A DNA stretch of 64,000 nucleotides from Escherichia coli. Its GTDB lineage: Bacteria; Pseudomonadota; Gammaproteobacteria; Enterobacterales; Enterobacteriaceae. The stretch is taken from the NCBI RefSeq assembly GCF_036503815.1, contig NZ_AP027764.1, forward strand, positions 62,001 through 126,000, given 5' to 3'. Below the pieces are notes generated by a model. It saw only the letters and a program-made list of their open reading frames with translations. It made no database searches and had not been told where the DNA came from. Positions 8,564-17,459 of this stretch are shown in pieces. Made by a program: the position numbers and the translations under genes. The number at the start of each line of letters is the position of its first letter. The stretch's first letter is position 1.

Positions 8564-10882
8564 ATGAAAATTAGCGACGGAAACTGGTTGATTCAACCTG
8601 GCCTCAATTTGATTCACCCGCTTCAGGTGTTCGAGGTTGAACAGCAGGGTAATGAAATGGTGGTCTATGCTGCCCCCCGTGATGTGCGTGAACGTACCTG
8701 GCAGCTTGATACGCCTTTATTTACGCTGCGCTTTTTCTCCCCACAGGAAGGTATTGTCGGTGTACGGATTGAGCATTTTCAGGGGGCGCTGAATAACGGT
8801 CCTCATTACCCGCTCAATATTTTGCAGGACGTGAAGGTCACAATCGAAAACACAGAACGTTACGCTGAGTTTAAAAGTGGCAACTTAAGTGCGCGTGTCA
8901 GCAAAGGTGAGTTCTGGTCACTGGATTTTCTGCGCAACGGCGAACGTATTACCGGTAGTCAGGTGAAAAATAATGGCTACGTGCAGGACACGAATAATCA
9001 ACGAAATTATATGTTTGAGCGGCTGGATCTTGGCGTTGGCGAAACAGTTTACGGTCTGGGAGAGCGCTTTACTGCCCTGGTGCGCAATGGCCAGACGGTA
9101 GAGACCTGGAACCGGGACGGCGGCACAAGTACTGAACAGGCGTATAAAAATATCCCGTTCTATATGACTAACCGTGGTTATGGTGTACTGGTCAATCATC
9201 CCCAATGCGTCTCTTTTGAAGTGGGATCGGAGAAAGTCTCCAAAGTGCAGTTCAGCGTTGAGAGTGAATATCTCGAATACTTTGTTATCGACGGCCCGAC
9301 GCCGAAAGCGGTACTTGATCGTTATACCCGTTTTACTGGTCGTCCGGCGCTGCCGCCCGCGTGGTCCTTCGGCCTGTGGCTAACCACTTCATTTACCACC
9401 AACTACGACGAAGCGACGGTAAACAGCTTTATCGATGGTATGGCGGAACGCAATCTGCCGCTGCATGTTTTCCACTTTGACTGTTTCTGGATGAAAGCCT
9501 TCCAGTGGTGCGATTTTGAGTGGGACCCGCTGACTTTCCCGGACCCGGAAGGGATGATCCGCCGCCTGAAAGCGAAAGGGCTAAAAATCTGCGTCTGGAT
9601 TAACCCCTATATCGGGCAAAAATCCCCTGTCTTTAAAGAGTTACAAGAGAAAGGTTATTTACTCAAACGCCCGGACGGTTCGCTGTGGCAGTGGGATAAA
9701 TGGCAGCCAGGTCTGGCGATTTATGACTTTACCAATCCGGATGCCTGCAAATGGTACGCCGACAAACTGAAAGGTCTGGTCGCGATGGGCGTTGATTGCT
9801 TTAAGACCGACTTTGGCGAACGTATTCCAACCGATGTTCAATGGTTTGACGGTTCCGATCCGCAGAAAATGCATAACCATTATGCGTACATCTACAACGA
9901 ACTGGTGTGGAACGTGCTCAAGGAAACCGTTGGCGAGGAAGAAGCCGTCTTGTTTGCCCGCTCGGCCTCCGTCGGTGCGCAGAAATTCCCGGTACATTGG
10001 GGTGGCGACTGTTACGCTAACTACGAATCAATGGCGGAAAGCCTGCGCGGTGGTTTGTCTATTGGCCTTTCTGGTTTTGGCTTCTGGAGCCACGATATCG
10101 GCGGCTTTGAGAATACCGCTCCGGCGCACGTTTACAAACGCTGGTGCGCGTTTGGTTTGCTCTCCAGCCATAGCCGTTTACACGGCAGCAAATCTTATCG
10201 TGTGCCGTGGGCCTATGATGATGAGTCCTGTGATGTGGTGCGCTTCTTCACGCAACTGAAATGCCGCATGATGCCGTATCTGTATCGTGAGGCTGCTCGT
10301 GCGAACGCGCGGGGTACGCCGATGATGCGGGCCATGATGATGGAGTTTCCGGACGATCCGGCTTGTGATTACCTTGACCGTCAATACATGTTAGGCGACA
10401 ACGTGATGGTTGCTCCGGTGTTCACTGAATCGGGCGATGTGCAGTTCTACTTGCCGGAAGGTCGCTGGACACACCTGTGGCACAACGATGAACTCGATGG
10501 TAGTCGCTGGCATAAACAGCAGCACGGCTTTCTGAGTCTGCCCGTTTATGTGCGTGATAACACTCTACTGGCGCTGGGCAACAACGAGCAACGTCCCGAT
10601 TACGCGTGGCACGAAGGCACGGCATTCCAGCTCTTTAATCTGCAAGACGGGCATGAAGCCATCTGTGAAGTGCCCGCTGCCGATGGTTCCGTTCTTTTCA
10701 CCCTGAAAGCGGCGCGTACTGGCAACACAATTACTGTGAATGGTGCGGGCGTGGCGAAGAACTGGACGCTGTGCTTGCGCAATGTTGTGAAAGTAAATGG
10801 TCTGCAAGGCGGTTCGCAGGCTGAAAGTGAGCAGGGGCTGGTGGTGACGCCTCAAGGGAATGCGCTGACAATTACGTTGTAA
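8564..10882 (+). CDS. yicI: Alpha-xylosidase YicI (GH31)
   Basis: The 772-residue cytoplasmic enzyme releases alpha-xylosyl residues from substrates such as isoprimeverose. It has the GH31 layout: an N-terminal beta-sandwich, then the catalytic barrel. The nucleophile Asp416 lies in FKTDFGERIP and the acid/base Asp482 in HWGGDCYANY; both positions were confirmed from the codon count. It ends 9 bases after its transporter gene started the pair (yicJ-yicI operon). A hairpin follows the stop. In K-12 the next gene is yicH; here a sugar operon separates them. Confidence 0.97.
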   Translation: MKISDGNWLIQPGLNLIHPLQVFEVEQQGNEMVVYAAPRDVRERTWQLDTPLFTLRFFSPQEGIVGVRIEHFQGALNNGPHYPLNILQDVKVTIENTERYAEFKSGNLSARVSKGEFWSLDFLRNGERITGSQVKNNGYVQDTNNQRNYMFERLDLGVGETVYGLGERFTALVRNGQTVETWNRDGGTSTEQAYKNIPFYMTNRGYGVLVNHPQCVSFEVGSEKVSKVQFSVESEYLEYFVIDGPTPKAVLDRYTRFTGRPALPPAWSFGLWLTTSFTTNYDEATVNSFIDGMAERNLPLHVFHFDCFWMKAFQWCDFEWDPLTFPDPEGMIRRLKAKGLKICVWINPYIGQKSPVFKELQEKGYLLKRPDGSLWQWDKWQPGLAIYDFTNPDACKWYADKLKGLVAMGVDCFKTDFGERIPTDVQWFDGSDPQKMHNHYAYIYNELVWNVLKETVGEEEAVLFARSASVGAQKFPVHWGGDCYANYESMAESLRGGLSIGLSGFGFWSHDIGGFENTAPAHVYKRWCAFGLLSSHSRLHGSKSYRVPWAYDDESCDVVRFFTQLKCRMMPYLYREAARANARGTPMMRAMMMEFPDDPACDYLDRQYMLGDNVMVAPVFTESGDVQFYLPEGRWTHLWHNDELDGSRWHKQQHGFLSLPVYVRDNTLLALGNNEQRPDYAWHEGTAFQLFNLQDGHEAICEVPAADGSVLFTLKAARTGNTITVNGAGVAKNWTLCLRNVVKVNGLQGGSQAESEQGLVVTPQGNALTITL

Positions 10883-10895
10883 TCTATTGAAGAAT

Positions 10896-10927
10896 GCCGG
10901 ATACGAATGGTTTTGTGTCGTATCCGG
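10896..10927. terminator. Palindrome after yicI
   Basis: Arms CCGGATACGA (10897-10906) and TCGTATCCGG (10918-10927) pair perfectly around an 11-base loop, 15 bases after the yicI stop. The GCCGGAT...ATCCGG core resembles REP-type palindromes. It may end or stabilise the yicJI transcript. The rest of the gap to 11176 is AT-rich and should hold the promoter of the next operon. A CRP half-site-like TGTGA is at about 11005, too weak to call. Confidence 0.5.
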
Positions 10928-11176
10928 TAAATAATCTCACATCTGGTAATAAATATTTCTTCCATCGTATTTGCGAGCATGATCACGATTATTCATCGCG
11001 AAAATGTGATCTGTGCTGAAAAATATCCCTTAACCGCCTTGCTTTGTTTTATCACTGTCCGGATTACGGACAGATTTTAGTATTGTTGTGAAATTATTCT
11101 GCTTTATATTTACCCTCAGAGATGGCAACTGAAGCTCTTCCTCATGGGGCTTCTTAATCTGTGATAAGGGTAAAAA

Positions 11177-12730
11177 ATGCAAATGATTACCTCGCGACAA
11201 AACAGATTATTACGATTCCTTCTACCACGAAGGGAATATACGACTATTGTTACGATTGCCGGCTATTTAAATGTTTCGGAAAAAACCATTCAACGTGATT
11301 TACGTTTACTTGAGCAATGGCTGGGGCAATGGAGAATAACTGTTGAGAAGCGTGCTGGCGCGGGTGTGATGTTAAGCGCGGAGAATATTGCTGATTTGCT
11401 GCATCTTGATCATTTGTTGGTGGCAGAATGTGAAGAGATTGATGGTGTAATGAATAATGCCAGGCGCGTTAAAATAGCGTCGCAGTTATTAAGTGAAACA
11501 CCGAATGAAACGTCGATCAGTAAATTGTCAGAACGCTACTTTATCAGCGGAGCCTCTATTGTTAATGACCTGAGAGTAATTGAGTCCTGGCTTGCGCCGT
11601 TGGGGTTATCGTTGATCCGCAGCCCAAGTGGTACGCATATTGAAGGTAGTGAAGGGCAAGTCCGACAGGCAATGGCATTACTGATTAACGGCATTATTAA
11701 CCATAATGAGCCGCAAGGTGTCGTGTATTCACGTCTGGATCCCGGAAGCTATAAAGCATTAGTCCATTATTTTGGAGAGGAAGAAGTGTTATTTGTCCAG
11801 TCATTGTTACTGGATATGGAAAATGAATTAAGTTGGTCTTTGGGAGAACCTTATTACGTTAACATTTTTACTCACATCCTTATTATGATGTATCGCAACA
11901 CGCACGGGAATGCGTTATCAAGAGAAGAAGATCAAACCAGGCAATATGATGAAAATATCTTTAATGTTGCCAGTCAGATGATTCATAAGATAGAACAACG
12001 AATTGCACATACATTGCCCGATGATGAAGTCTGGTTTATTTATCAATATATCATTTCATCAGGTGTGGCGATTGATGGACAAAAAGATGTTAGCATTATT
12101 TCACATATGCAGGCCAGCAATGAAGCGCGTCTGATTACCTGGCGTTTAATTACGGTATTCAGTGACATCGTGGACTGCGATTTTAGTGAAGACAGCGCAT
12201 TATATGATGGCTTGTTGGTTCATATTAAGCCGCTGATTAACCGTTTAAATTATCGCATTCATATCCGTAATCCATTGCTGGAAGATATTAAAGCAGAATT
12301 AGCGGATGTCTGGCGGTTGACGCAATATGTGGTGAATCAGGTATTTAAAACCTGGGGTGAGAATGCAGTGAGCGAGGATGAAGTGGGTTACCTGACCGTT
12401 CATTTTCAGGCTGCGATGGAGCGGCAAATTGCCCGTAAACGTGTATTACTGGTCTGTTCAACCGGAATCGGAACTTCGCATCTACTGAAAAGCCGTATTC
12501 TGCGAGCATTTCCTGAATGGACGATTGTTGATGTTATTTCAGCAGCGAATTTATCACAGGTTTTGCCTGACAATATCGAACTGATTATTTCGACCATTAA
12601 TTTGCCTACAGTCACTATGCCGGTCGCTTATGTTACCGCTTTTTTTAATGATGCCGATATTAAGCGGGTCACTGAAATGGTGATTACGGAAAAATTACAT
12701 CATGCGACGTCTCGGGTCGTTGAAATTTAA
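11177..12730 (+). CDS. PRD-containing transcriptional regulator of the frz-like PTS operon
   Basis: The 517-residue protein is a BglG/MtlR-type activator. Visible parts are an N-terminal helix-turn-helix (about residues 20-55, VTIAGYLNVSEKTIQRDLR), a second one (about 115-140), two PTS regulation domains (about 185-400) with conserved His residues such as in LTVHFQAAME, and a GatB-like EIIB domain with Cys427 in LLVCSTGIGTS. No C-terminal EIIA domain is present. PTS-dependent phosphorylation of PRD and EIIB residues should tune activity to sugar supply. It leads the operon, 26 bases before the IIA gene. The gene set matches the ExPEC frz operon, whose regulator has this description; the assignment is from memory. 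Confidence 0.85.
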   Translation: MQMITSRQNRLLRFLLPRREYTTIVTIAGYLNVSEKTIQRDLRLLEQWLGQWRITVEKRAGAGVMLSAENIADLLHLDHLLVAECEEIDGVMNNARRVKIASQLLSETPNETSISKLSERYFISGASIVNDLRVIESWLAPLGLSLIRSPSGTHIEGSEGQVRQAMALLINGIINHNEPQGVVYSRLDPGSYKALVHYFGEEEVLFVQSLLLDMENELSWSLGEPYYVNIFTHILIMMYRNTHGNALSREEDQTRQYDENIFNVASQMIHKIEQRIAHTLPDDEVWFIYQYIISSGVAIDGQKDVSIISHMQASNEARLITWRLITVFSDIVDCDFSEDSALYDGLLVHIKPLINRLNYRIHIRNPLLEDIKAELADVWRLTQYVVNQVFKTWGENAVSEDEVGYLTVHFQAAMERQIARKRVLLVCSTGIGTSHLLKSRILRAFPEWTIVDVISAANLSQVLPDNIELIISTINLPTVTMPVAYVTAFFNDADIKRVTEMVITEKLHHATSRVVEI

Positions 12731-12756
12731 TGTCAGAATTTTATGAGGTATGACGA

Positions 12757-13227
12757 ATGGACATAACAAAAATCCTGAATACGAATCGCGTTATTTTAGA
12801 TATGCAAGCGACGAATAAAGCGGAGGCGATTGAAGAATTAACTAATCTTCTCAAAAAAGATGGTGCGATCGATTGTCGGGAAACCTTTATTAAAGATGTC
12901 TGGCAGCGCGAAGCGGAAGGCTCGACTGGTTTTGAAAATCATATTGCGATCCCGCATGGTAAATCTTCAGCTGTGATTAATACTACGCTGGCAATTGGCC
13001 GTACCCGGCAGGATATTCCCTGGGAAACGCTGGATGGCAGTAGCGTGCGCTGTATTATTTTATTTGCGGTACGTCTTGAAGATCAAAATACCACCCATAT
13101 CCGTTTACTTTCTCAGGTCGCGGGCGCGCTTGCGGATGATGACATCATAGAACAATTGTTAGTTGAGACGAGTCCGCAAAAAATCATTGATCTCTTTAGT
13201 CAGTATGCACAATCCGATGTCTGCTAA
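12757..13227 (+). CDS. PTS fructose-type EIIA component
   Basis: The 156-residue cytoplasmic protein is a single EIIA(Fru/Mtl/Ntr) domain. The phosphoryl-accepting residue is His67 in the motif NHIAIPHGKS. It takes phosphate from HPr and passes it to the EIIB encoded by the next gene, 17 bases downstream. It could also act on the PRD regulator upstream. A ribosome site (GAGG) precedes the ATG. The component is separate here, whereas fused EIIA-HPr or EIIABC forms exist in other fructose systems. The sugar is not known. Confidence 0.9.
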   Translation: MDITKILNTNRVILDMQATNKAEAIEELTNLLKKDGAIDCRETFIKDVWQREAEGSTGFENHIAIPHGKSSAVINTTLAIGRTRQDIPWETLDGSSVRCIILFAVRLEDQNTTHIRLLSQVAGALADDDIIEQLLVETSPQKIIDLFSQYAQSDVC

Positions 13228-13244
13228 ATAACAGGGAGTATGTC

Positions 13245-13559
13245 ATGAATATTGTCTGTGTTGCCGCCTGTACGGCGGGTATTGCTCATACCTATATTGC
13301 TCGTGAAAAGTTAATCAAAGGAGCAAAAGCTCTGGGCCATACCATTAAAGTTGAAACCCAGGGAACCATTGGTACAGAAAATGAATTACAGGCGGCAGAT
13401 ATCTCTGCTGCTGACGTCGTGATTCTTGCTGTAGATGTGAAAATAAAAGGAGAAGAACGCTTCACCAATAAACGTATTGTGCGAGTAAAGACAGAGATCG
13501 TCATTAAATCGCCCGTTCAATTTCTTGAAAAGGTCGAAAAATCACTGGGAAACAAATGA
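13245..13559 (+). CDS. PTS fructose-type EIIB component
   Basis: The 104-residue protein is a complete EIIB(Fru) domain. The active cysteine is Cys9 in CVAACTAGIAHTYIA, close to the family motif CPTGIAHT but with Thr-Ala where Pro-Thr is usual. It accepts phosphate from the EIIA and transfers it to the sugar during transport through EIIC. The ribosome site GGGAG lies just upstream. It sits between the IIA and IIC genes on the same strand with gaps of 17 and 24 bases. Confidence 0.9.
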   Translation: MNIVCVAACTAGIAHTYIAREKLIKGAKALGHTIKVETQGTIGTENELQAADISAADVVILAVDVKIKGEERFTNKRIVRVKTEIVIKSPVQFLEKVEKSLGNK

Positions 13560-13583
13560 TCCTTATACTGGAGGGATCTTAAT

Positions 13584-14675
13584 ATGAAAGACAATAAAAT
13601 TCCGGTTTCACAGGAAATTAAAAAACATTTATTAACCGGCATCTCGTGGATGATACCCCTTATTGTGGCCGCCGGGATATGTATTGCGTTGGGGCAAGTT
13701 CTTGGCGGTACAGATGTTGGTGAAAAAACAGGAACAATCCCGTGGATGCTTAATCAGATTGGCGGCTGGGGAATGGGGCTGATTGTGCCGCTGATTAGCG
13801 CGGCAATTGCCTATTCTATTGCCGATCGTCCCGGATTTGCCCCGGGCCTAATTGTCGGCTTTCTCTGCGGGCAAATCCATACCGGATTTATTGGCGGTAT
13901 GTTGGGTGGTTTCCTGGTGGGCTACACCATTTTGCTACTTAAACGCTATATCCGCCTGCCGCAGTCGATGCAAGGACTCATGCCAATCATGGTGTTGCCG
14001 GTATTAAGCACCATTATCGGTGGGCTGTTAATGATGACGCTGATTGGTAAACCCATCGCCTGGTTACAAGAAGCACTGATTCATTTGCTCGAGTCGATGC
14101 AGGGCGGATCGCGCTTCCTGATGGGGGCCATACTTGGCGCGATGGCAACCTTCGATTTCGGTGGTCCGGTAAATAAAACAATGTCGTTGTTTTCCGATGG
14201 CTTGCTGGTCAGCGGCGTCTACGGGCCAGAAGCCGTGAAATTTGTCGGCTCAATCATCCCTCCGTTTGGCATCACACTTTCGTTCTTACTGACACGCCAT
14301 AAATACACCCGTGCGGAGCGCGAGGCGCTGAAAGCCGCGTTTCCGATGGGGATCTGCATGATCACTGAAGGAGTCATTCCGATCGCCGCGCGTGACTTGC
14401 TGCGAGTGGTGGGATCTTGTGTGGTGGCTTCTGCGGTAGCTGGCGGCTTGATCATGGTGTGGGGCGTGGAGAGTCCGGTTCCGCATGGCGGCCTGTTTGT
14501 TGTGCCTTTGTTCACCCATCCTCTGCTGTTTTGCCTGGCGCTGGGTATAGGCACGGTGATTTGTGGCGTGATGCTTTCACTCTGGAAGAAACCGGTAACG
14601 GAACGTGACGAAGAGTTTGACGAACTGAGCGATCAAAAGCTGAAAGATGAAGAGATCACTTTCACCCTCGAATAA
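13584..14675 (+). CDS. PTS fructose-type EIIC permease
   Basis: The 363-residue inner-membrane protein has about nine hydrophobic segments. The conserved fructose-family stretch FDFGGPVNKTMSLF is near residues 191-204, with a GITEGVIP-type motif (MITEGVIPIA) near 258-267. It forms the translocation channel; with the EIIA and EIIB it should import a ketose as its 1-phosphate. The C-terminus is acidic and charged. It is followed after 11 bases by the first aldolase gene. The substrate is unknown; fructose-type sequence does not prove fructose. Confidence 0.9.
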   Translation: MKDNKIPVSQEIKKHLLTGISWMIPLIVAAGICIALGQVLGGTDVGEKTGTIPWMLNQIGGWGMGLIVPLISAAIAYSIADRPGFAPGLIVGFLCGQIHTGFIGGMLGGFLVGYTILLLKRYIRLPQSMQGLMPIMVLPVLSTIIGGLLMMTLIGKPIAWLQEALIHLLESMQGGSRFLMGAILGAMATFDFGGPVNKTMSLFSDGLLVSGVYGPEAVKFVGSIIPPFGITLSFLLTRHKYTRAEREALKAAFPMGICMITEGVIPIAARDLLRVVGSCVVASAVAGGLIMVWGVESPVPHGGLFVVPLFTHPLLFCLALGIGTVICGVMLSLWKKPVTERDEEFDELSDQKLKDEEITFTLE

Positions 14676-14686
14676 CCGGAGGCCCT

Positions 14687-15538
14687 ATGTTTGCCGATAT
14701 GAAAAGTATGGTGATGAAAGCCTGGCATGAACATTACGCCTTGCTGGCGATCAACTGTATGAATCTGGAAAGTGCTCACGCAGCTATCCGCGTGGCGGAG
14801 AAGAATCGTGCTCCGATCATTCTCAATCTCTATCAGGGGCATCTGGCGCATTTTCCTGCACCCGTCGCGGCGGCAGTGGTTAAAACGCTCGCGGAATCTG
14901 CCTCAGTACCGGTCGCTCTGGCGCTTGATCATGGCAAAAATCCGGACTGTATTCGTCAGGCGTTTCGTGCTGGTTTCAGCGGATTAATGATTGATGCTTC
15001 TGCTTTTCCCCTGGAGGAGAACGTGCGCCAGACCAGGGCGGTGGTGGAACTCGCCGCCAGCGCGCAGCTCTGCGTGGAAGGCGAACTGGGCCATCTGGCA
15101 GATGCGCCGCGTTACGACCAGGCCACCAATGCCGACCTGATGACGCAACCCACTGATGTGGAACCGTTTATCGCGCAGACAGGCATTGATCTACTGGCCG
15201 TCTCGGTAGGCACGGCGCACGGCATGTACGCGCCTGGTGTTGTACCTGCTATTGATTTTCAGCGTCTGGCGGAGATTTTCCACTGCTCGAGCGTGCCTCT
15301 GGCATTACATGGCGGTAGCGGTACGCCGTTCGATCAGCTCCAGCTCTGTACGACGCTGGGGGTAGCAAAAATCAACGTGGGGGCGGCCATTTTTGAACGG
15401 GGGAAATCCGCGCTCCTGCATACCCTCTGTCACGATATATCCATTGAACTGGTGGACGCGCTGAAAGCTATGGAACTGGCCTTCGAAGAAGCGATTACAC
15501 CGTATTTACAGGCGAGCGGCTCTATCGGCAAAGCCTGA
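14687..15538 (+). CDS. Class II ketose-bisphosphate aldolase 1
   Basis: The 283-residue protein is a zinc-dependent class II aldolase of the GatY/KbaY/FbaA family. Likely metal ligands are His82 (with the catalytic Asp81 in ALDHG), His178 (GTAHGMY) and His208 (LHGGSG). The reaction would be cleavage of a ketose-1,6-bisphosphate into dihydroxyacetone phosphate and an aldehyde phosphate. A good ribosome site (CCGGAGG) precedes the ATG. It lies directly after the IIC gene. A second, distinct aldolase gene follows after 80 bases, so the two may act on different epimers or form a mixed enzyme. Confidence 0.88.
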   Translation: MFADMKSMVMKAWHEHYALLAINCMNLESAHAAIRVAEKNRAPIILNLYQGHLAHFPAPVAAAVVKTLAESASVPVALALDHGKNPDCIRQAFRAGFSGLMIDASAFPLEENVRQTRAVVELAASAQLCVEGELGHLADAPRYDQATNADLMTQPTDVEPFIAQTGIDLLAVSVGTAHGMYAPGVVPAIDFQRLAEIFHCSSVPLALHGGSGTPFDQLQLCTTLGVAKINVGAAIFERGKSALLHTLCHDISIELVDALKAMELAFEEAITPYLQASGSIGKA

Positions 15539-15562
15539 TTCATTTTCTGTCATGGCCTTTAT

Positions 15563-15584
15563 GCCAGTGCAATAACGCACCGGC
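15563..15584 (+). repeat. Stem-loop between the two aldolase genes
   Basis: Arms GCCAGTGC (15563-15570) and GCACCGGC (15577-15584) pair with one A-C mismatch around a 6-base loop. No T-run follows, so it is more likely an RNA processing or stability element inside the operon than a terminator. Confidence 0.4.
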
Positions 15585-15618
15585 AGGGCGGACTACACGC
15601 TGAAACTGGAGATTTAAC

Positions 15619-16479
15619 ATGTTAGTTTCGATGAAAGAATTACTGCAACCTACCCGCCAGCACGGCTTTGCCATTGGCGCATTTAATGTGGCGGATAACT
15701 GTTTCCTTCGCGCAGTCGTGGATGAAGCAGAAGCGACAAATACTCCGGCGATTATTGCTATCCATCCCAGCGAACATGATTTTGTGGGCGATGCCTTTTT
15801 CGCTCACGTTCGCGAAATTACCCAGCGTAGTCCGGTCCCGTTTGTACTGCACCTCGATCATGGTGCCTCTGTAGAGCATGTTTTGCGTGCGATTCGCTGC
15901 GGATTTACCTCAGTAATGATCGACGGTTCGCTGCTGCCGTATGAAGAAAACGTGGCGCTGACCGCAGAAGTGGTTCGCCTCGCTCACGCGGTTGGAGTAT
16001 CGGTTGAGGGTGAACTGGGGACCATCGGACAAACAGGAACGTCAGTGGAAGGTGGAGTTTCACAAGTTACCTACACTGACCCGGCGCAAGCCGCCGATTT
16101 TATTGCTCGTACAGGGGCCGACACACTGGCGGTAGCGATTGGTACGGCACACGGCATCTATCCGAAAGGGATGCAGCCGAAACTGCAAATGGACATTTTG
16201 CGCGACATTGCCGGGCGCATTGATATTCCATTGGTGTTGCACGGTGGTTCGGCAAACCCGGACGCGGAGATTGCTGAATCCGTTACGCTCGGCGTTGGCA
16301 AAATCAATATCTCCAGCGATATGAAATACGCCTATTTCCAGAAAGTGCGTGAAATTCTCGCTAAAGAGAGCTGGTGGGACCCGAACGTCATCTATCCGGA
16401 TGCGATTAGCGCGGCGCGGGAAGTCATTCGCCACAAAATGAAACTGTTCGGTTCGCTCGGTAAAGCATTACTGTACTAA
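15619..16479 (+). CDS. Class II ketose-bisphosphate aldolase 2
   Basis: The 286-residue protein is also a zinc-dependent class II aldolase. It shows Asp80-His81 (LHLDHG), His179 (GTAHGIY), His208 (LHGGSANPDAE) and the phosphate-binding stretch GVGKINISSD. It is clearly diverged from the first aldolase, so this is not a recent duplication. Its sequence looks closer to the GatY/KbaY tagatose-bisphosphate branch, from memory. A ribosome site (GGAG) lies 7 bases before the ATG. A terminator-like hairpin separates it from the kinase gene. Confidence 0.88.
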   Translation: MLVSMKELLQPTRQHGFAIGAFNVADNCFLRAVVDEAEATNTPAIIAIHPSEHDFVGDAFFAHVREITQRSPVPFVLHLDHGASVEHVLRAIRCGFTSVMIDGSLLPYEENVALTAEVVRLAHAVGVSVEGELGTIGQTGTSVEGGVSQVTYTDPAQAADFIARTGADTLAVAIGTAHGIYPKGMQPKLQMDILRDIAGRIDIPLVLHGGSANPDAEIAESVTLGVGKINISSDMKYAYFQKVREILAKESWWDPNVIYPDAISAAREVIRHKMKLFGSLGKALLY

Positions 16480-16484
16480 GCCAG

Positions 16485-16507
16485 AAGGGCGGGGTGACCC
16501 GCCTTTT
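16485..16507 (+). terminator. Intra-operon terminator-like hairpin
   Basis: Arms GGCGGG (16488-16493) and CCCGCC (16498-16503), with extra A-T pairs outside, enclose the loop GTGA and are followed by a short T-run. It lies between aldolase 2 and the kinase. It may reduce, rather than abolish, expression of the last two genes relative to transport and aldolase genes. Confidence 0.5.
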
Positions 16508-16526
16508 ACGCAACAAGGAACGAGAT

Positions 16527-17459
16527 ATGCACTATCTGGGGTTGGATATTGGTGGGACCAAAATCGCCGCCGTCGTCATGGATGCGCATGGCTGGGAGAT
16601 TCGCCGTTACCGCTGCCCGACGCAAAAGTCGACATATCAACAATTTGTCTCATGCGTTGTGGCGCTTATCGAGCAGATTAGGCGGGACGTTCAACGACCG
16701 ATGCTGACAGGGATCGCCTTACCCGGCAGTATCTCGCCACTCACTGGCCTGATTAAAAATGCGAATATTCAGGTGATTAACGGTCATGCGTTACAGGCTG
16801 ATTTGCAGCAATTGCTTGGGCAACCGGTGGTGATAGCCAATGATGGTAACTGCTTCGCGCTATCAGAAGCTTGCGACGGTGCCGGGCAAGATTATGACGT
16901 GGTATTTGGTATTACGCTTGGCACGGGCTGCGGCGGTGGCATTGCCATCAAGCAACGACCGTTTATAGGGGCCTGGGGAAATGCTGCCGAATGCGGTCAT
17001 ATCACGTTGCCAGGCTATACGGAGCAGGAAGATGGTCCATCAGTCAGTTGCTATTGCGGCAAACACAACTGCGTGGAGTCGTTTGTTTCCGGCAGCGGTT
17101 TTAGTGAACGCTATCAACAGATGACTGGTAACTTGCTCACTCCTGCGGCGATTGTCACCCTGGCACAACGTGGTGATGCTTGTGCCATGCAGCAGGTGGC
17201 ACGTTTTCGCCAACAGCTTGCCCGCACGCTGGCAACCATCGTTAACGTTGTTGACCCTGGCGTGATTGTGATCGGCGGCGGGCTTTCGAATGTGGAACTG
17301 CTTATCACCGATCTGAACGCAGAAGTCGCTCCACTGGTTTTCACCGATCAATTCACCACTCCCATTGTAAAAGCACAGCACGGCGACAGTAGCGGAATGC
17401 GTGGCGCTGCCTGGCTTGCTATGCGCAACGGAGAAGCCAATGAAACGCTCACAAATTAA
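16527..17459 (+). CDS. ROK-family sugar kinase
   Basis: The 310-residue protein has the N-terminal ATP-phosphate loop LGLDIGGTKIAAV and the ROK zinc motif: a His in ECGHITL, then CYCGKHNCVE. This fits a cytoplasmic hexokinase-like enzyme that phosphorylates a free sugar or sugar phosphate. The start at 16527 is set by the AAGGAACGAG ribosome site; an in-frame ATG at 16494 would place the glycine loop too far inside. Its 3' end overlaps the isomerase gene by 20 bases, which suggests coupled translation. In the operon it could make the second phosphorylation before aldol cleavage. Substrate unknown. Confidence 0.88.
   Translation: MHYLGLDIGGTKIAAVVMDAHGWEIRRYRCPTQKSTYQQFVSCVVALIEQIRRDVQRPMLTGIALPGSISPLTGLIKNANIQVINGHALQADLQQLLGQPVVIANDGNCFALSEACDGAGQDYDVVFGITLGTGCGGGIAIKQRPFIGAWGNAAECGHITLPGYTEQEDGPSVSCYCGKHNCVESFVSGSGFSERYQQMTGNLLTPAAIVTLAQRGDACAMQQVARFRQQLARTLATIVNVVDPGVIVIGGGLSNVELLITDLNAEVAPLVFTDQFTTPIVKAQHGDSSGMRGAAWLAMRNGEANETLTN

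Noticed and set aside
10980..11030. CRP site upstream of the sugar operon
   Set aside because: Only one TGTGA half-site is present at about 11005; the partner half does not fit the consensus.
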